Positions 1-8,197 of a stretch of DNA of 35,986 nt are shown here, piece by piece. The DNA is taken from NCBI GenBank assembly GCA_002451275.1, contig DKBS01000141.1, forward strand, positions 467 to 36,452, in the 5' to 3' direction. Position 1 is the stretch's first letter. The number at the start of each line of letters is the position of its first letter. The stretch comes from Planctomycetaceae bacterium UBA6894. GTDB taxonomy: Bacteria > Planctomycetota > Planctomycetia > Gemmatales > Gemmataceae. The notes beneath the pieces are model-generated. The model had not been told where the DNA came from. It saw nothing but the letters and a program-made list of their open reading frames with translations, and ran no database searches. Both the position numbers and the translations under genes were made by a program.

Positions 1-98
1 GGGCCAGTCGATGGCCCGCCCGGTTCTTTTTGGATGCGGGGGTGAACGCGGGGCTATCCTGTCGGTGGGGATGGTTTGAAGGGTGACAAGGCGGGCGC

Positions 99-1550
99 AT
101 GGCGGATCTGGAGGAAGAACTGCTGCAGGCCCTCGCCGGGGAGGAGGCCCTCCGTCCGGACGAGCCGTTGGCGCTTTTTCCCCGGCTGGTGCTGGCTGAT
201 TGGCAGGAGGACCATCAAGGGGCGAGCGGCCCAGTTCGGGCCGAATTCATCCGCCTGCAGGTCGCGTGCGAAGAGTCCGGGTTACCGAGCCTGCTGCCCG
301 CGATGGCGGACGACCCTCCCCTGAGCCTGCCGGGCCAACTCTCCAGCGCCGAGGCGGCCCACGCCCTGCAGTGCCGCAACCATGCCGTGCTGTTTTTCAC
401 CCAGAATGCGCACACGCTGTTGGAGCCCTACCCTCAATGGTTGCGGCCACACCTGGTTTTCCGGGGCGGGCTACCCTGGCTGTGCCATGTGCCCTGGGAT
501 TTGTGGCAGCACCACGCGGAGGGCCTGCGCACTGAGGGGATGGCGGGACGCCTGGCCTCGATACGGGGCTGGCGTTTCCATTCCCCCATCGATGGGCCCC
601 AGGGTTTTGAGCCGGTGCATTGGCTTCCCGGGACTCCCTACTTGGTGGAGGTTTCGGGCGTTGGGGCGGCGAGCGGTTTTTTCCGAAGCGGTGGCGTGGA
701 CCAGTGGCTACAAACGGTGAGGGAGTTGACCTTGGCGCGCTGGGCGTTGCCCAAGGCGCTGGCCATGGGGATGGGGCCATCGGTTCTTCGCACTCCCGCA
801 CTGAAGCGACTGAGCCTGCCTGCGAACCAGATTGAATTCGAGCAGATGCTGGAACTGGGGAAAGCGGGATTACCCAGGGGCCTGGAGTCCTTCAGCCTGG
901 CGCGCAATCGCCTGACCTTTGAGGATTCGGTGGTGTTTTTCGAGGAGGGATGGGCTCTGCCTCGCCTGAACTCGATGGACCTCAGCGGTACCGGTGTCGG
1001 ACTGGGTGTCTTGTACAACCTGGGGCGCAGCCCGCTGTGTGAGAACCTACGCCACCTCAACCTGGGCCATGGAGAGATTGAGGAAACGCTGGACGTGGAA
1101 ATGCTGCTGGACGCGGCCTTTCAGCATCTGGAGGAGCTGAACCTGACCGGGAACCGGTTGACGGACGGATTTTTGGAAACGCTGGCCGGGGCGGAGTGGT
1201 TGCCTGGTCTGAGGCGCCTGCACCTGACCGAGATCGCCTCGGGAGGCCAAGGGTGGAGCCGGTTGATCCGTACGCTGGGGAACAAGCTGGTGGAGCTACG
1301 CCAGGGTAACTGTGGATTGGAAGCCGATGCGGTGCAGGTGTTGGCAGATTCGCCGGCGCGGACTTCGTTGCGTCATTTGGAATTGCGACAAAACAATCTG
1401 GGCGACCAGGGATTTCAGGACCTGCTGAAGATCCACTGGCCAGAACTAGTACTGCTTGGGGTAGGGCTGAACAGCATCAGCGCACCCATTCCCAAGTTGG
1501 ACCGCAGGCTAACACCCTGGCTTGCCGGGGTGGAATTGGAAAGACCCTGA
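99..1550 (+). CDS. TIGR02996 domain protein with leucine-rich repeats
   Basis: A 483-residue protein. Residues 1 to about 55 match the TIGR02996 repeat-companion domain: an acidic start, then LVLADWQED, then an AEFIRLQ segment. From about residue 225 to the end there are degenerate leucine-rich repeats with cores such as LKRLSLPANQI, LRHLNLGHGEI, LEELNLTGNRL and LRHLELRQNNL. This domain pairing is characteristic of Gemmata-like planctomycetes, where it occurs in large paralogous families. There is no signal peptide or membrane segment, so it is probably a cytoplasmic protein-binding scaffold; its partner is unknown. The ATG at 99 has only a weak purine stretch upstream (AAGGCGGG) but places the domain exactly at the N-terminus. 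The family call is confident; the cellular role is not known. Confidence 0.9.
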   Translation: MADLEEELLQALAGEEALRPDEPLALFPRLVLADWQEDHQGASGPVRAEFIRLQVACEESGLPSLLPAMADDPPLSLPGQLSSAEAAHALQCRNHAVLFFTQNAHTLLEPYPQWLRPHLVFRGGLPWLCHVPWDLWQHHAEGLRTEGMAGRLASIRGWRFHSPIDGPQGFEPVHWLPGTPYLVEVSGVGAASGFFRSGGVDQWLQTVRELTLARWALPKALAMGMGPSVLRTPALKRLSLPANQIEFEQMLELGKAGLPRGLESFSLARNRLTFEDSVVFFEEGWALPRLNSMDLSGTGVGLGVLYNLGRSPLCENLRHLNLGHGEIEETLDVEMLLDAAFQHLEELNLTGNRLTDGFLETLAGAEWLPGLRRLHLTEIASGGQGWSRLIRTLGNKLVELRQGNCGLEADAVQVLADSPARTSLRHLELRQNNLGDQGFQDLLKIHWPELVLLGVGLNSISAPIPKLDRRLTPWLAGVELERP

Positions 1551-1574
1551 GCAGCAGTGAGCTGACTCGGTGGT

Positions 1575-1706
1575 TCAGCTTTCGATGACGCCCTTCATCA
1601 GCTTGGGTGGAATACCCAGCTTGGGTTTGTTGCCAGCGCGACGCTTGGCGAATTTGGCTTGGCGAGCCTTTTTCTGGGCGGCGGTGTGGGGGCGGCGGCG
1701 TGGCAT
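1575..1706 (-). CDS. 43-residue lysine/arginine-rich small protein
   Basis: A short minus-strand frame starts at the ATG at 1704-1706 and stops at 1575-1577. The product begins MPRRRPHTAAQKKARQAKFA and ends GVIES, with roughly a third of its residues Lys or Arg. An AGGA ribosome-binding sequence lies eight bases before the ATG. The first three quarters look like an alanine/lysine-rich basic helix, followed by a proline-containing tail (GIPPKLMKG). Such composition suggests binding to RNA, DNA or the ribosome. I do not recognise the family; it does not resemble the TIGR04137 small basic proteins or ribosomal protein Thx. It converges on the LRR gene and diverges from the dipeptidase gene. Confidence 0.6.
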   Translation of the reverse strand: MPRRRPHTAAQKKARQAKFAKRRAGNKPKLGIPPKLMKGVIES

Positions 1707-1792
1707 GTGCGATTCCTAATCAAATAACCAGTTGCTTGCCTTTTACAGGCCGTGAGCTAGATCACTTGGATGCAATGGTAGCAGTCGCAGGA

Positions 1793-1860
1793 GGCTTTTC
1801 CCAGACCAATTGACTGTGGGAAGCCCTTATGAACCGGCCCCTGAAGCCTGCCCGGGCCGG
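1793..1860. other. Two hairpins in the intergenic region before the dipeptidase
   Basis: Two inverted repeats lie between the small basic protein gene and the dipeptidase. The first pairs GGC-TT-TTCCCA (1793-1803) with TGGGAAGCC (1817-1825), with a two-base bulge. The second is a perfect 7-bp stem, CCGGCCC (1834-1840) with GGGCCGG (1854-1860), ending 41 bases before the preferred dipeptidase start. Neither is followed by a T-run. They could be leader structures of the dipeptidase mRNA or a weak terminator. Confidence 0.35.
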
Positions 1861-1901
1861 CCTAAATCATGAAAATTGCAAGTGATAGCGAGGGTATATT
1901 C

Positions 1902-2984
1902 ATGCTGGTTGATGCCCATCTGGATTTGGCTTGGAACGCCCTAGACTGGAACCGGGACCTTTCGTTGACGGTGGAGGCAATCCGCCAGCGGGAAAAAGAG
2001 CTGGGGGTTCAGGGCAAGGGGCGTGGAGTGAGCACGGTTTCCCTGCCGGCATTGCGCCAGGGGGGATTTGGCCTGGTGGTGGCCACCTTGCTGGCCCGAT
2101 TGCACCGCAGTGACCTGGTGCCGGGGTTGCAACGCTACGAATCCATGCCCGGGGCTCATGGAGCGGCCCGGGGGCAACTGGCGTGGTACGAGGCGATGTG
2201 CCGCCAGGGTGGCATGCGGATGATCTGCTACCAGCATCAACTAGCGAACCACGAGGCCCTGTGGGCCCGGCCCGGCGGGCCTGACCATGAGCCGCTGGGA
2301 TTCATTTTGAGCATGGAGGGGGCTGACCCGGTCTTGTTCCCCGATGAAGTGGACATGTGGTGGGGTATGGGGCTGCGGATCATCGGGCCAGCCCACTATG
2401 GCCCGAGCAGCTACGCCAATGGAACCGGCTGCGTGGGGGGATTTTTCCCGCCGGGGCGCGACCTGCTGAAGGCGATGCGCCGGGTGGGGATGATTTTGGA
2501 TGTGACCCACCTGGCGGACGAGGCTTTTGACCAGGCGATGGAGTGGTTTGATGGCCCGGTGTTGGCCAGCCACCACAATTGCCGGTCTCTGGTGAATGAC
2601 CAGCGGCAGTTGAGTGATACGCAAATCAAGCGTTTGCTGGAGCGAGGCGCTGTGATTGGCGCGGCGTTTGACGCCTGGATGCTGGTGCCCAACTGGGTGC
2701 GCGGCAAAACGAGCCCCAAGGAGGCGGGGGTGACCATGGAGCATGTGGCCGACCACATCGACCACATCTGCCAGTTGGCCGGGAACGCCAGTCAGGTGTC
2801 CCTGGGTACCGACCTGGATGGCGGGTTCGGCACCGAGCAGGGACCACTGGATGTGGACACCATCGCGGATGTGCGCAACCTGCGGCCCATCCTGAAAAAG
2901 CGCGGTTATTCCGAGGCGGATCTCGACGGCATCATGGGTGTGAACTGGCTGCGGTTCTTCCGGAAAAACCTTCCCGCCAAATGA
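1902..2984 (+). CDS. Membrane dipeptidase-like hydrolase, peptidase family M19
   Basis: A 360-residue zinc dipeptidase of the renal dipeptidase (M19) family, expected to cleave dipeptides, possibly with D- or dehydro-residues. The first metal motif is VDAHLDLAW with H6 and D8. The bridging glutamate is in LSMEGADP (E139). Later family signatures are PAHYGPSSYANG, LASHHNCRSL and GTDLDGG. The frame is open from an upstream ATG at 1869, but the ATG at 1902 is preferred because GAGGG sits seven bases upstream and the product then starts right before the metal motif. There is no signal peptide with either start, so a cytoplasmic enzyme is likely. It converges on marC with only 6 bases between stops. 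Substrate unknown. Confidence 0.9.
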   Translation: MLVDAHLDLAWNALDWNRDLSLTVEAIRQREKELGVQGKGRGVSTVSLPALRQGGFGLVVATLLARLHRSDLVPGLQRYESMPGAHGAARGQLAWYEAMCRQGGMRMICYQHQLANHEALWARPGGPDHEPLGFILSMEGADPVLFPDEVDMWWGMGLRIIGPAHYGPSSYANGTGCVGGFFPPGRDLLKAMRRVGMILDVTHLADEAFDQAMEWFDGPVLASHHNCRSLVNDQRQLSDTQIKRLLERGAVIGAAFDAWMLVPNWVRGKTSPKEAGVTMEHVADHIDHICQLAGNASQVSLGTDLDGGFGTEQGPLDVDTIADVRNLRPILKKRGYSEADLDGIMGVNWLRFFRKNLPAK

Positions 2985-2990
2985 TTACTC

Positions 2991-3614
2991 TCAGCGGGCG
3001 TCGAGCGGGAGGTGGAAGAATTCCGCCAGGCCGCCCAGGACCGTCTGCGCGGCCAAGGCGGCGAGCAGCATGCCCAAAAAACGGCTGATTAGGTTGCTGC
3101 CTGCCCTGCCCAGTACCCGCTGGATCGGCTCGGCCCGCAGGAACAGCACCCACGTGAGGCCGAGTATGGCCACCAACAAGGCCGCGATGGTGCACACCTG
3201 GGCCCAGCCGGCCTGTCCCGGTTGGGTGAGCAGCACCACGGTGAGCATGGATGCCGGCCCGGCGATCATGGGGAACGCAAGCGGAAAAATGGCGATATCG
3301 TGGCCGGCTTCACCGTGGACATCCTTGTTCTTCTGCTCGGTCTCAAAGACCATCTGCAGGCCGAACAAAAACACCACCACCCCTCCGGCGATCTTGAAAG
3401 CGGGCAACCCGATGCCCAGCGCGGCCAGAAGGTGCTGGCCGACCAGAAGGAAGGCCAGAAGGACACAGGCGCTGGCCACGATGGCGCGGCCGGCGACTTT
3501 TCTGCGGGCAGGCGGGTCGAGGTGGCGGGTCAGCGCCAGAAAGATCGGCACATTGCCGATGGGATCGATGATGACGAACAGGGTGATGGCGTCCTGAAGC
3601 AGTTCCCGGAACAT
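2991..3614 (-). CDS. MarC family integral membrane protein (UPF0056)
   Basis: A 207-residue, very hydrophobic protein with about six membrane helices. The family signature near the N-terminus is FVIIDPIGNVPIFLALT, and the middle contains FPLAFPMIAGPASM, both typical of MarC/YchE/YhgN proteins. The E. coli founder was once linked to multiple antibiotic resistance, but that link is not supported; the transport substrate is unknown. The ATG at 3614 is preferred to the GTG at 3623 because GGGAG lies eight bases before it. It lies 67 bases downstream of the secreted esterase gene on the same strand and may be co-transcribed with it. Confidence 0.9.
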   Translation of the reverse strand: MFRELLQDAITLFVIIDPIGNVPIFLALTRHLDPPARRKVAGRAIVASACVLLAFLLVGQHLLAALGIGLPAFKIAGGVVVFLFGLQMVFETEQKNKDVHGEAGHDIAIFPLAFPMIAGPASMLTVVLLTQPGQAGWAQVCTIAALLVAILGLTWVLFLRAEPIQRVLGRAGSNLISRFLGMLLAALAAQTVLGGLAEFFHLPLDAR

Positions 3615-3681
3615 GCCACGCACTCCCTGAACGAAACCACCCTCATTGTACCGAGGCCGGCACAGGCCACGGGGGGTGGGG

Positions 3682-4767
3682 TCAGGGTTGGTCGGAACTT
3701 TCTGACCAGTAACGGTCGATGAAATCGAGTGCGGCCGGGAACAGGCGGTTGGCGGTTCGCTTGGTGTGGCTGCCCCATTTGTCCACGACTTCCTCCACCT
3801 CGAGGCCCCTGGCTATTGCGGTCTGCACAAAGCCCCGGCCCTGGGCATCGAAGTTGTATTCGTCGAAACGGCCGTAGGAGACAAACAGCTTGAGTTCGCC
3901 TGGCTGCACACCCAGGTCTTCCAGCATGTCCCTGGGGTTCTCCGATGCGATCTGGTCCGCCACGGTCGGATCGTTCAGGTCAAACAGTGGCTCGGCGAAC
4001 TGGCGCAATCGGATCGGCACAACGCCAGCGAGCCTTGCGACAGGAAGGCGCGGGCGGTCGAAATTGGCGCGGGGCATGCCCCGGGGAATGTTGCCCAGGA
4101 ACCCTCCGCAAATGTCCTGGTAGCGGAGGTCGAGGGCGCCGAAAATACTGAGAGCCGCGCCAATGCGGTCGCGGAAGCGGATTGCCATGCGCACCGCGGC
4201 ATTTCCCCCCATGCTGGCGCCGGCGAACAAATGGTCTTCCTTGCGGTCGGACAGGTTATAGCGCTCGTGCACCAGAGGCCAGACTTCTTCCATGACATGG
4301 GTCTCGTATTCACCCTGCTCGCTGTTCATGAACAGGGTGACTGCCGGCAGCGAAAGTCGGCGTCTTTTGGAAACGGGCGAACCGTCGGGAAAGACAATGA
4401 CCATACCGGGCAATTCCCCCGAGGCCATTTGGGCGTCCATTTCGGGCAGCAGGTTTTTCGCGAACCAGCCGGTGTCCTGCAGGTAGGCGTGGAACCAGAA
4501 CATTACCCGCTGGGGAACAGCCGGGTCGTAATCAGGGGGCAGATAGACGATGAGGGACCGGGGGGCTCCCAAAACATCGGACCAGATGCGGTTGTCCTGG
4601 CCGTTTTCATCGGATAGGTCGATCAACTGGCCATGCAGCGAGCCAGGCTGCCTGTTGGCAGGGGACAGGGGCCCTGCAAGCGACACGGCGGGCAGAAGCG
4701 CCACCGCGACCAGACACGCCAGAGTCAGGCACCGGGACCGTGCCCGGAATACCAGTGCAAGCAACAT
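3682..4767 (-). CDS. Secreted putative esterase, alpha/beta-hydrolase (esterase D-like fold)
   Basis: A 361-residue exported hydrolase. A basic, hydrophobic signal peptide covers residues 1 to about 31 (…LLPAVSLAG). The body has the look of the PF00756 esterase family: IVYLPPDYDP, VIVFPDGS, and the nucleophile elbow GASMGG at 183-188 with S185. H334 in KWGSHTKRT is the likely catalytic histidine, and an aspartate in the YGRFDEYNFD region is a plausible triad acid. Related enzymes include feruloyl and acetyl-xylan esterases. The ATG at 4767 gives a cleaner signal peptide than the TTG four codons earlier. The substrate cannot be read from the sequence. Confidence 0.85.
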   Translation of the reverse strand: MLLALVFRARSRCLTLACLVAVALLPAVSLAGPLSPANRQPGSLHGQLIDLSDENGQDNRIWSDVLGAPRSLIVYLPPDYDPAVPQRVMFWFHAYLQDTGWFAKNLLPEMDAQMASGELPGMVIVFPDGSPVSKRRRLSLPAVTLFMNSEQGEYETHVMEEVWPLVHERYNLSDRKEDHLFAGASMGGNAAVRMAIRFRDRIGAALSIFGALDLRYQDICGGFLGNIPRGMPRANFDRPRLPVARLAGVVPIRLRQFAEPLFDLNDPTVADQIASENPRDMLEDLGVQPGELKLFVSYGRFDEYNFDAQGRGFVQTAIARGLEVEEVVDKWGSHTKRTANRLFPAALDFIDRYWSESSDQP

Positions 4768-4945
4768 ACTGTACCCCAAGGAGCGGGTCCTCCGCGGTTC
4801 TTCGCGGTGGAAAACAGATAGGCACAGGTAATTTGCCCAATGAATCCGGGGCAGGCTTTAAGGGAAAGTCCGGGAAAACAGAAAAAACAAGGATATTTTT
4901 CCCTCTATGACGGTTTTAGGGCCTGCGGGGGATGGATGGGGCGGA

Positions 4946-4975
4946 CTGACCGATGGGCTTGGGGTCGGCTATCAT
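4946..4975 (+). promoter_or_regulatory. Candidate sigma-70-type promoter for the dehydrogenase gene
   Basis: CTGACC (4946-4951) and TATCAT (4970-4975) are separated by 18 bases, with the ATG at 5031 about 50 bases downstream of the expected start. The match to consensus is moderate. The rest of the divergent gap back to 4768 holds no other clear signal. Confidence 0.3.
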
Positions 4976-5030
4976 GTCCGTTCAGACACACGGTCCTGCC
5001 CGTCAGAAACACCCCTTGGGAGAAACAGTC

Positions 5031-5933
5031 ATGCCCACCCTGGCGCAACCCGGAAAGACCACCATCGGCTGGATGGGGACGGGGGTCATGGGGAACTCGA
5101 TGTGCGGTCATTTGATGGCCGCAGGTTACAAGGCCGTGGTCCACACCCGGACCAAGGCCAAAGCCGAAGCTTTGCTGCAAAAAGGGGCAGCCTGGGCGGA
5201 CACGCCCAAGGAACTGGCAAGCCAGTGTGATGTGGTGTTCGGCATCGTCGGTTTTCCGTCCGATGTGGAAGAAGTATTCCTGGGGGCCCACGGTGCCCTG
5301 GCGGGTTCCAAGCCGGGCACCATTTTGGTGGATATGACCACCAGCAAGCCGAGCTTGGCGGTGCAGATTCACGATCGGGCCAAGGAAAAGGGCGTGTACA
5401 GCCTGGATGCCCCCGTGACGGGCGGTGACATCGGGGCCCGTAATGCCGCCCTTTCCATCATGGTGGGCGGGGAGGGGGAGGTGCTGGAAGCGGTGCGACC
5501 GCTGTTTTCGGCCATGGGCAAGATCATCGTGCACCACGGGCCGGCGGGAGCGGGCCAGAACGCCAAGATGGTGAACCAGATCCTGATTGCCGGCAACATG
5601 ATGGGTGTGTGCGAGGCCCTGACCTACGCCTTTCGCGCCGGGCTGGATGTGGAGAAGGTGTTGCAGTCGGTCAGCAGCGGGGCGGCTGGCAGCTTCTCGT
5701 TGACCAGCCTCGGGCCGCGGGTTCTGAAAGGTGATTTCGAGCCCGGTTTTTATGTGGAGCACTTCATCAAGGACATGGGGATCGCGCTGGAAGAATCGCG
5801 CCGCATGGGACTTTTCATGCCCGGGCTGGCGCTGGCCCAGCAGCTTTACCTGGCGGTGCAGGCTCAGGGCATGGGCAAGAAGGGCACGCAGGCGCTGGTG
5901 CTGGCTTTGCAGCAGATGGCCCACTCGCGGTAG
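5031..5933 (+). CDS. NAD(P)-dependent 3-hydroxyisobutyrate dehydrogenase family oxidoreductase
   Basis: A 300-residue beta-hydroxyacid dehydrogenase. The Rossmann motif is IGWMGTGVMG (12-21). The substrate-binding signature is DAPVTGG at 126-132, and the catalytic lysine is K179 in GQNAKMVNQ. Length and layout fit the family, which includes 3-hydroxyisobutyrate dehydrogenase, tartronate semialdehyde reductase and succinic-semialdehyde reductases. The frame is open further upstream, but the ATG at 5031 has GGGAG eight bases before it and begins just ahead of the Rossmann fold. It converges with the kinase gene, with 7 bases between stops. The exact substrate is uncertain; no valine-degradation genes are adjacent. 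Confidence 0.88.
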   Translation: MPTLAQPGKTTIGWMGTGVMGNSMCGHLMAAGYKAVVHTRTKAKAEALLQKGAAWADTPKELASQCDVVFGIVGFPSDVEEVFLGAHGALAGSKPGTILVDMTTSKPSLAVQIHDRAKEKGVYSLDAPVTGGDIGARNAALSIMVGGEGEVLEAVRPLFSAMGKIIVHHGPAGAGQNAKMVNQILIAGNMMGVCEALTYAFRAGLDVEKVLQSVSSGAAGSFSLTSLGPRVLKGDFEPGFYVEHFIKDMGIALEESRRMGLFMPGLALAQQLYLAVQAQGMGKKGTQALVLALQQMAHSR

Positions 5934-5940
5934 GCGATGG

Positions 5941-8016
5941 TTATTCAGCCAGCATCGCGAAACGGAAACCGGTGGCCGAGGGGATGAAAACCTGCGGGCC
6001 CCTCTTGGAGGCGCGGCAATTGGCGGGAGGATCGCGCCAGGACCCGCCGCGCGCCACCGGTGATTCCCCACGGGGGGAAAACGGATCGATCAATTTCGCT
6101 CCCGGGTCGGCCACATACCAATCGGCGCACCATTCCATGACATTCCCGTGCATGTCATAAAGGCCGAAGGCGTTGGGCTTGTGGCTTTCCACGCGTTCGG
6201 TGTGTCCTTCCAGCAATCCCAGTTCCTGTTGGTGGGTGTCGGCAGAGACCTGGAAAGCCGCCTGGTTTGGCGCGGCGGATTCCCCCCAATGGAATGGCCC
6301 GGTGGCACCCGCCCGGCAGGCATATTCCCATTGCCATTCAGTGGGCAGGAAGCATTTGCCCGCATTCCTCGCGGATAGTTTGCCGCAGGCCTCCCAAGCT
6401 TTTTCGAGGCTGACGGATTCCACGGGGAACTGGGCGGTGTTCATGCCTTGCACCTGGGGCGCACCCCCGCCCAGTCTGCTGAACCAACTGGGGTTCTCGC
6501 CCATCAGTTCCTCCCACTCGCGCTGGGTGGTCTGGTGGCGCGCCAGATAAAAAGGACGGCTGATGGTGATTTCCCGCGGGGCCTCCTGGAACGGGGCATC
6601 CGGGGCATCGCTACCGGCCCGATAGATTCCCGGAGGGATCAACACGAATCGCATTTCCAGGTCGTTGACCAGGTGGAACGATTTCTCGACCGGCACACCG
6701 AGGAAGGCGGCCCACTCGCTTTGCATTGCCTGGGCAATCTCTTTGGAAACGCCGTTGCGGCAATCGAGCAGGCCGGGGCTTCCGACCATGCCCTTGAGAA
6801 CCGATTCCTTGGAGGCTGCCGGGAAAAATTGGGCCTGCAGGCTGCCCAAACCGGACGGGGTGCCCGATGCGAAATTACCTGGTGAGGAAAGGGCGAACAA
6901 AAGGCCGAAGACCAGCAGCGCGATTGCCACAAAAGATCCGGTGGCGAGGAGGCGCCGACCAGTTTCGGCACGGGCGGCGCGTTCACTTTCCCCCAGTTCC
7001 AACCGCAGCAATTCGTCCTCAATGGCCTCCGCCATGTCCCCTGCTGTCTGGAATCGGCGGGAGGGAGCCTTTTCAAGCGCGCGCGCGCAAATCGACCAGG
7101 TGGCCGGCTCGATGCCTTCGGGCAACGGGAGCGCCCGATGCAGGATGGCCTGGCGCTGCTCCAGGGCCGTGCTTTCCCCAAAGGGAAGCCTGCCGGTGAC
7201 CATTTCGCAGAGGACGACTCCGATGCTCCAGATATCGGAACGTTGATCAGCCTTTTGTCCCTGCACCTGTTCGGGGCTGGCATAGGCCAAGGTGAAGCGC
7301 TGGTCGGAAAGGCCCAGCAGTTCCTTTTGGCTGGCGGCGATGCCGAAATCGCACACCTTCAATTCGCCCTGATTGTCAATCAACAAGTTGGCAGGCTTGA
7401 TATCGCGGTGGATGATTCCCTGCGCGTGGCTGTATTCCAATGCCCTGGCCAGTTGTGCCGCCAAAGCCAAAGCCTGTTTGGGAGCCAGGGGCCCCCGGGA
7501 CAAAATCGCCTCCAGATTGGGGCCATCGATCCATTCGCTGATGACCACATGGGCGGCCCCCTCGGGGCAGGCATCGTACACCGGGACAATGGCCGGGTGC
7601 CGCAGCTTGGCCACATGGCGTGCCTCGGCCAGCAACTGGTCGATTTCATCGGGGGCCAGGCGGCGTGTCGGCTTGGGGACCTTCACCGCTACACGTCGAT
7701 CGAGTTGGGTATCGAGGGCCCGCCACACCTGACCGTGTCCCCCCTCGCCAATGAGGTTTTCCAGGCGGTACCTGCCCAGAAGAGTCCGTGGTTCGGACAA
7801 GGGGAGACTGGCCGCAGGAGGTTCGGAGGGCAGCAGGGCGTGGTCGCAGCGGGTCAGGGCGAGGATCTGATTGTGCAGGGCCCGCAGGATTTCCGGTTGG
7901 CCCGGGCAAAGGCTTTCCGGGCTGACCGGGGTGCCCCGATCGCGGGCATCCAGCCATTTTTCCAAAAGATCGAGCGCGGTGGCACGAATCTCTGGTGATT
8001 GGGAGGGATCAACCAT
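5941..8016 (-). CDS. Transmembrane Ser/Thr protein kinase with C-terminal SUMF1 (FGE-sulfatase type) domain
   Basis: A 691-residue bacterial Hanks-type kinase. Residues 83-335 form the kinase: glycine loop GEGGHGQV (90-97), VAVKV with K112, HRDIKPANLL with D205, DFG at 223-225, and YASPEQ in the activation segment. All catalytic residues are present. A single hydrophobic segment at about 358-377 would place the C-terminal half outside the cytoplasm. Residues 457-690 form an SUMF1/FGE fold with IPPGIYRAGSD, LPTEWQWEYACRAGA, GNVMEWCADW and RGGSW. Only one cysteine (C667) stands where catalytic formylglycine-generating enzymes have a pair, so a ligand-sensing role is more likely than sulfatase activation. 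The N-terminal 80 residues resemble the helical leader common in planctomycete kinases. The gene is divergent from the GTPase pair. Confidence 0.93.
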   Translation of the reverse strand: MVDPSQSPEIRATALDLLEKWLDARDRGTPVSPESLCPGQPEILRALHNQILALTRCDHALLPSEPPAASLPLSEPRTLLGRYRLENLIGEGGHGQVWRALDTQLDRRVAVKVPKPTRRLAPDEIDQLLAEARHVAKLRHPAIVPVYDACPEGAAHVVISEWIDGPNLEAILSRGPLAPKQALALAAQLARALEYSHAQGIIHRDIKPANLLIDNQGELKVCDFGIAASQKELLGLSDQRFTLAYASPEQVQGQKADQRSDIWSIGVVLCEMVTGRLPFGESTALEQRQAILHRALPLPEGIEPATWSICARALEKAPSRRFQTAGDMAEAIEDELLRLELGESERAARAETGRRLLATGSFVAIALLVFGLLFALSSPGNFASGTPSGLGSLQAQFFPAASKESVLKGMVGSPGLLDCRNGVSKEIAQAMQSEWAAFLGVPVEKSFHLVNDLEMRFVLIPPGIYRAGSDAPDAPFQEAPREITISRPFYLARHQTTQREWEELMGENPSWFSRLGGGAPQVQGMNTAQFPVESVSLEKAWEACGKLSARNAGKCFLPTEWQWEYACRAGATGPFHWGESAAPNQAAFQVSADTHQQELGLLEGHTERVESHKPNAFGLYDMHGNVMEWCADWYVADPGAKLIDPFSPRGESPVARGGSWRDPPANCRASKRGPQVFIPSATGFRFAMLAE

Positions 8017-8110
8017 GGGATTGCCCGGAAATGGAATATGCAGATCAGGATGGCATAAGAAACGTCAATGATTTTAGCAGGTTTGGGCCGATGTCTGGCA
8101 GTGGATTCTC

Positions 8111-8153
8111 CAGATGATGCGGTAAGATATCCAGAGGATAATCAGATGATACG
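8111..8153. promoter_or_regulatory. Three operator-like direct repeats between the kinase and GTPase genes
   Basis: CAGATGATGCG (8111-8121), CAGAGGATAAT (8132-8142) and CAGATGATACG (8143-8153) share CAGAkGAT. Their starts are 21 and 11 bases apart, close to whole helical turns, so they lie on one face of the DNA. They are 45 to 87 bases before the first GTPase start and about 95 bases before the kinase start on the other strand. No transcription factor is encoded nearby. Confidence 0.35.
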
Positions 8154-8197
8154 CCTGCCGCTTTAATCCGCGCAAAGTAGAGCCATGGGTCCCGCGC

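Noticed and set aside
4905..6071. A 388-codon antisense frame across the dehydrogenase gene
   Set aside because: Overlaps a clear Rossmann-fold enzyme and the kinase 3' end; His/Gln/Pro-rich with no motif.
5941..8016. SUMF1 domain as an activator of the sulfatase at the right edge
   Set aside because: The genes are 27 kb apart and the domain lacks the catalytic cysteine pair.
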